64,000 nt of DNA from Steromphala cineraria (lineage: Eukaryota; Mollusca; Gastropoda; Trochida; Trochidae): NCBI GenBank assembly GCA_916613615.1, contig OU744723.1, positions 32,060,171 through 32,124,170 of the forward strand, in the 5' to 3' direction. Positions 60,456 to 64,000 of this stretch are shown piece after piece (positions within the stretch are counted from its first letter, which is position 1; each line of letters begins with the position of its first letter). Below the pieces are notes generated by a model. The model searched no databases, was not told where the DNA came from, and was given only the letters and a program-made list of their open reading frames with translations. Position numbers and translations under genes: made by a program.

Positions 60456-62783
60456 CTATGCTAGAACTCTGATAAGCTCATCAATGTCCACTTGGGTACC
60501 TGAACCAATAGCATTGGAGATACGTTCATGGAGATCTTTGTCATGGCTGTGAAGGTAATCTAGCAGTTGCGGCAAAAGCAATTGCCACAGAGCTTGAAGG
60601 GTAATCTTATGGGCTCTTGTTCCTTTGGCGTAGTCTTTTCCTGCCATAATTTGCTCAGTTGTGTTTTCGCCAAATAGGTTGCTTTCAATCCAGACAACAT
60701 TCAATCCAGAATCTTGCATATGCTTCCCAATAACCTTCAGAAAGTTCATAGCAATATGCAACCCTCCAAGTCTAGGAATCAACACATGTTTATATTCTGG
60801 AACTGACCATTTCAACTGCATGAGTAGGGGAAAGAGTGCCTGATCAACTGTTATGACAATGAATTTCTGACCAACCCTATTAGCCACATGCAATGCTCTC
60901 ATAACAACTGTATTCATCGTGTCAAGTTCATGTGCAGGAGCCTGAATTATTGGCATATATCCAATAGTCGTTACTTCTGGATTAGTTTGACTTCTCCTTT
61001 CATTGAATGATGACCAAGATGTTATTTCTGAATTAGCCAGCATCATGAAAAAGGCATGATCTGTTGCCTTTGCTTCTACGCATTGTGGCGACTCGTTTGT
61101 AGTCTTACTAAACCATTCAAGTTCAACTTGCTTCTCAAAATGTGGTTCCATGACAGTGGAAGGTGCAGGGAATATGGCATTCATGATTTCAGGAACTTCC
61201 AATGTAGCATGTGTGGTTGGTACAATATCCTTGAGTGTCGTAAGCTGGGAGGGTCCCCTCTGCCAAGCAGCAAATTGTGTAGCATGAAAAGTATTTTTGC
61301 CATCAAGCGTTCCATCATTGATGTCAATGTTGTCAGCGCTAAAATGTATGAATCGGTCTTGCGTCAGGTTTGGTGGAATAACAGCACCATTTTCCTGATT
61401 CATGGATGTCAGTGTCTCTTCTGCCAAAGCATTGTCGAGTTTAAGCACATCCTTGTATCCAATTATATGGCCTGCCTTGTGAAATAACTCTACCAACTGC
61501 TTGGACCTCGTCGATTGATGCAACGTACTGGCAAGGCCAACATGTTTTGGGGTCCATTTTTGTCCTCCACTTGCACTGTAGATAATGTCCTGCGCAATAC
61601 TCAACACTCGAGTCTGTGCTTCTGACTCCTTTACACCTGCATTGATTGGGTCAGCATCATCATCTGCTTCGACTGTCGACTGACCACCCAAAAGAACACG
61701 TAGAAACGTATAGAGGCTCTCTGGGACACATGCTATGGCTTCGTCCTCAGTTACGTTGAATCCGCTGTACGTCGCCTGGGAATTGATGTCAGAACGTAGT
61801 TTTAGTGCCAAGTGAACAATCGAAAGAAAGTCATCTCCTGGTGGGTTAAATACAGGAATGTTGAGAGAAGACTCGCTAGTTTCAGACATGGGTATGTGCC
61901 GGTATTTTTTAGGTACAAGTATTGTTTGTCTATTCTCAATTGCATGATTACGCAGAAATATGAAATCATACACATCGCCAACATATGGCAAAATCTTTTC
62001 CTTGAATGTTTGCTTTCGTGAAACTAATGACTGAGGAATTGATTGCCCAGCTTGCGTTGTCAACGTAGAATAGCGATTCCACACTTCAGAAATTTCAAGA
62101 ACATGACCCTGTGCAGCAGCAGCTTTCAGTTCTTGAACAAGCCAAACCATGGCCATATCATCAATGTCATTACTTTCATTTTTAACCCTTGTGGTGTTCC
62201 TAATGAACTTCTTGTAGCAATTTGCGTGATATTTGCCTTCAGCAGCGATGAGATCATTCACTGTTGAAAGTCTCACATGCAATTGAGGATCACATGTTGC
62301 CGCGTCAAGGATTGTTCTACTTGTGTTGAAAGTTGATATGCATGAAAGGCTTTGACTTGAAGATATGTCCTGATAAAATATACAGAGGTTCCAGTCCATC
62401 TTCTCAGTGGATCTTCTTAATCTAGGTTCTGTTTGAACGGAGGCAGTGTCCAAATTGCTTGTACTTGAAAGTGGGGAGGTATCAGAGCATTTCTTCTCTA
62501 GTCTCTTTATTTTGCCTTTGTCCGTATATTTGGCATAGCAGGATTTATGCCAGACAAAATTAATGGAAGAACCTGATTCTAAACCTTCATTTATCCTATC
62601 AATAGTTTCTAAATTCCATACATCTTGGTGCTTGTGTCGTTCAATTGAAGCTTCTTTCAATCTTGCTATTCCCTGTTCACTGGCAGCAAAGACAGTATCC
62701 TGGCGATGTTCTTGGCAAATAATGCAAAGAGAATACGATATGCATGTTCCATGTGGTCTCTTCAAGTTTAATAACGTGTCCAT
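60456..62783 (-). pseudogene. Transposase N-terminal part: zinc finger + RNase H-like core
   Basis: 775 codons from ATG 62783 to a premature TAG at 60456. The N-terminus has C20-x2-C23 and H79-x2-C82 (CIIC ... WHKSCY), a probable zinc-binding module. A second Cys/His patch lies at 187-189 (YHANCYKKF). The conserved core reads FSADNIDINDGTLDGK (D484), FIVITVDQALFPLL (D647), PRLGGLHIAMNFLKVIGKHM and WIESNLFGENTTEQIMAGK (E700 or E706). These acids are plausible DDE catalytic residues; that assignment is inference. Codons after the stop continue the family sequence (DAFWSRLSDFVKDN), so the original protein was about 1,500 residues. The true start is supported by the acceptor at 62797 just upstream. 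Confidence 0.85.
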
Positions 62784-63054
62784 TGTGCTCCATTAATCTG
62801 AAATATGCAAAAACAAATATTATAAAACCAACAATTTGGGAGAAAAGGGAGTTTTATATACTGGGAACAAGCCCATAGAAATAATGACTAGTCCCTTGAA
62901 ATTAAGAGTTATCTCCCTGTTTAGGACATCTGAAAACAAGCGCTTTCTTTACAGTTTATTCTATCAAAACCAAATAATTGATGGGAGTAATGTTCTTTTT
63001 GGAAACTATCACAACTTATGTGTCAAATAATATTTTACCATATATAATACCTAC

Positions 63055-63130
63055 CTTAGAACACTTGGGATCTTCCTTTGTATCCTGGTGCAAAAGTCTG
63101 TCTGCTAGCTTCATTAGCATCCATTATTGC
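63055..63130 (-). other. Probable 5'-UTR exon of the transposase gene
   Basis: On the minus strand 'gtgttctaag|gtaggtatt' is a good donor at 63055/63054. The matching acceptor 'gcatatttcag|attaatgg' ends the ~257-bp intron at 62798. No long ORF runs through it. The upstream limit of the exon is unknown. Confidence 0.45.
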
Positions 63131-63627
63131 CAAGAGGGAGCATTCATTGTTTCCAACTTGGCAGGGTACATTTACTATTCTAAATTATTTTGTAAAAAGC
63201 TTAAGTGAACCGTTTAAAGAACATGATATTTATATGTAAATTGATTGATGTATTATTTCACAATATTTTGGAATTATATGGAGCAGTCATGGAACAAAAA
63301 CAGTAATGACAAATTTTATGGGTTTTTTTGTTATCATACACTACGAGGGCCAATCTATATATTTATTGAAGATTTTCAAACTGTAAACCAGGTGAATTGT
63401 TGATCCCTTTCATTCATACAATGGTATGATCTCAAAATTCGATAAATGCAAATTTGGGTGCATTTTCATAGTAATGATGACAACCATTTGACAATAACAC
63501 AATGTTCAATATAGAACAGAAAGCTACTAAAATCTCTGTAGTACAAAAAAAGACAACAAAGGACTGTTTTATTTAGGAAAATATAATTTTTAAGATACAT
63601 AAATAACACCGGGATATGTTTTTCTAA

Positions 63628-64000
63628 TCTGCGGCAGTGGTTGTGTATTTCCACACTTTTAGGGTTAATACTTGAATAAAATCATTAAAGATGTCTTATT
63701 TTAGGTTTGCATTACATGAATAAATCAAGACAAAGTATGTCCTATGCAAAAATAGCACTTATGTCAAGGTAGCTGGTGTAAAAATTCTTTGGAATTGAAA
63801 TTTTTGAGAATTTTTTTTGGGGGGTTACAATTTTAAATTGAAAAAAATGACCCTTAATCGGAATTTCCCAGCTTGGTAAACAAGATTTTCGGATTCAGCA
63901 TACCCAAAATAGGTTAAAAAACCTGTTTACCTGCTTTTCCTCAAATTTGCCTCTAGGGTCCTTAAAAAGCCTAAATATCAGAAATGGAACCAGACTATTA
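63628..64000. repeat. Right terminal inverted repeat of the 6.5-kb transposon (incomplete)
   Basis: Inverted copy of 57443-57814, including 'ctaatctgcggcagtggttg' at the inner end and 'gaaatggaaccagactat' at the window edge. It probably continues past 64000. Confidence 0.88.

Larger units (their letters stand above)
57443..64000 (-). mobile_element. Large DNA transposon, Academ-like, long TIRs (right end cut by the window)
   Basis: Left terminal region 57443-57814 and right region 63628-64000 are inverted copies. Shared blocks include 'tagtctggttccatttc', 'ggaccctagaggcaaatttg', 'aagctgggaaattccgatta' and 'acaaccactgccgcagatta'. The coding region reads right to left. A 5'-UTR exon is likely near 63055-63130, with donor TAAG|GTAGG and acceptor atttcag|ATTAATGG at 62797. 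The coding sequence starts at 62783. The encoded zinc-finger/RNase H-like plus XPG-like nuclease plus CXC architecture agrees with the Academ superfamily as I remember it. Outer boundary and target duplication cannot be seen. Confidence 0.8.

Noticed and set aside
58272..63208. Numerous plus-strand ORFs up to 143 codons
   Set aside because: Antisense shadows of the minus-strand transposon protein, which has clear conserved motifs.

Overview
This is a eukaryotic, AT-rich, intron-containing animal DNA window. No ORF in it looks like a conventional conserved housekeeping gene. The repeat vocabulary suggests a marine lophotrochozoan, most likely a bivalve mollusc: ends in TATACCCCCG or ATGCCCCCGG with (ACGGACAG)n cores, TTAA-flanked MITEs, metazoan tnp2-like and XPG/CXC transposon proteins, and a zf-RVT LINE tail. 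The taxon is inferred from recalled repeat style, not from a marker gene.

Layout. 1-2235 is mostly empty. 2236-5350 is a 206-bp satellite with a trimeric higher-order repeat, followed by a 46-bp derivative array (5407-5590). 8034-9749 is a TTAA-flanked TIR element carrying a nested 5'-truncated LINE; a second copy at 12346-12897 shows the empty LINE site. 15844-24327 is a probable host gene: two CRE motifs, a TATA box, a spliced 5' exon that has been tandemly duplicated, a 7.6-kb intron holding a 300-bp E-box-containing satellite and a TIR element, and a 188-codon terminal exon.

25010-40724 holds two same-strand genes that look like a decayed two-gene mobile unit. The first is a tnp2/CACTA-like transposase with two frameshifts (25251-27115). 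Only about 200 bp downstream of it is exon 1 of a multi-exon gene encoding a DUF4806-like protein (27311-27394, then seven exons at 37762-40724). The 10-kb intron between exon 1 and exon 2 is bracketed by two CpG- and GATC-rich palindromic arrays.

42640-49005 is an array of degenerate ACGTCA/TGACGT units. It is interrupted by two independent TTAA-target insertions, a 356-bp MITE and a 4.0-kb TIR element. Both are proven by target duplications and by intact sister units. 49936-56980 contains several fold-back and TIR elements and microsatellites.

57443-64000 is a large DNA transposon with TIRs of about 370 bp, running off the window end. It encodes, on the minus strand, a zinc-finger/RNase H-like transposase and a C-terminal XPG/PIN-like nuclease plus CXC domain. 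One in-frame stop and one frameshift now break this reading frame. It resembles the Academ superfamily as I recall it.

Nearly all other short ORFs lie inside repeats or opposite real coding sequence and were not called.
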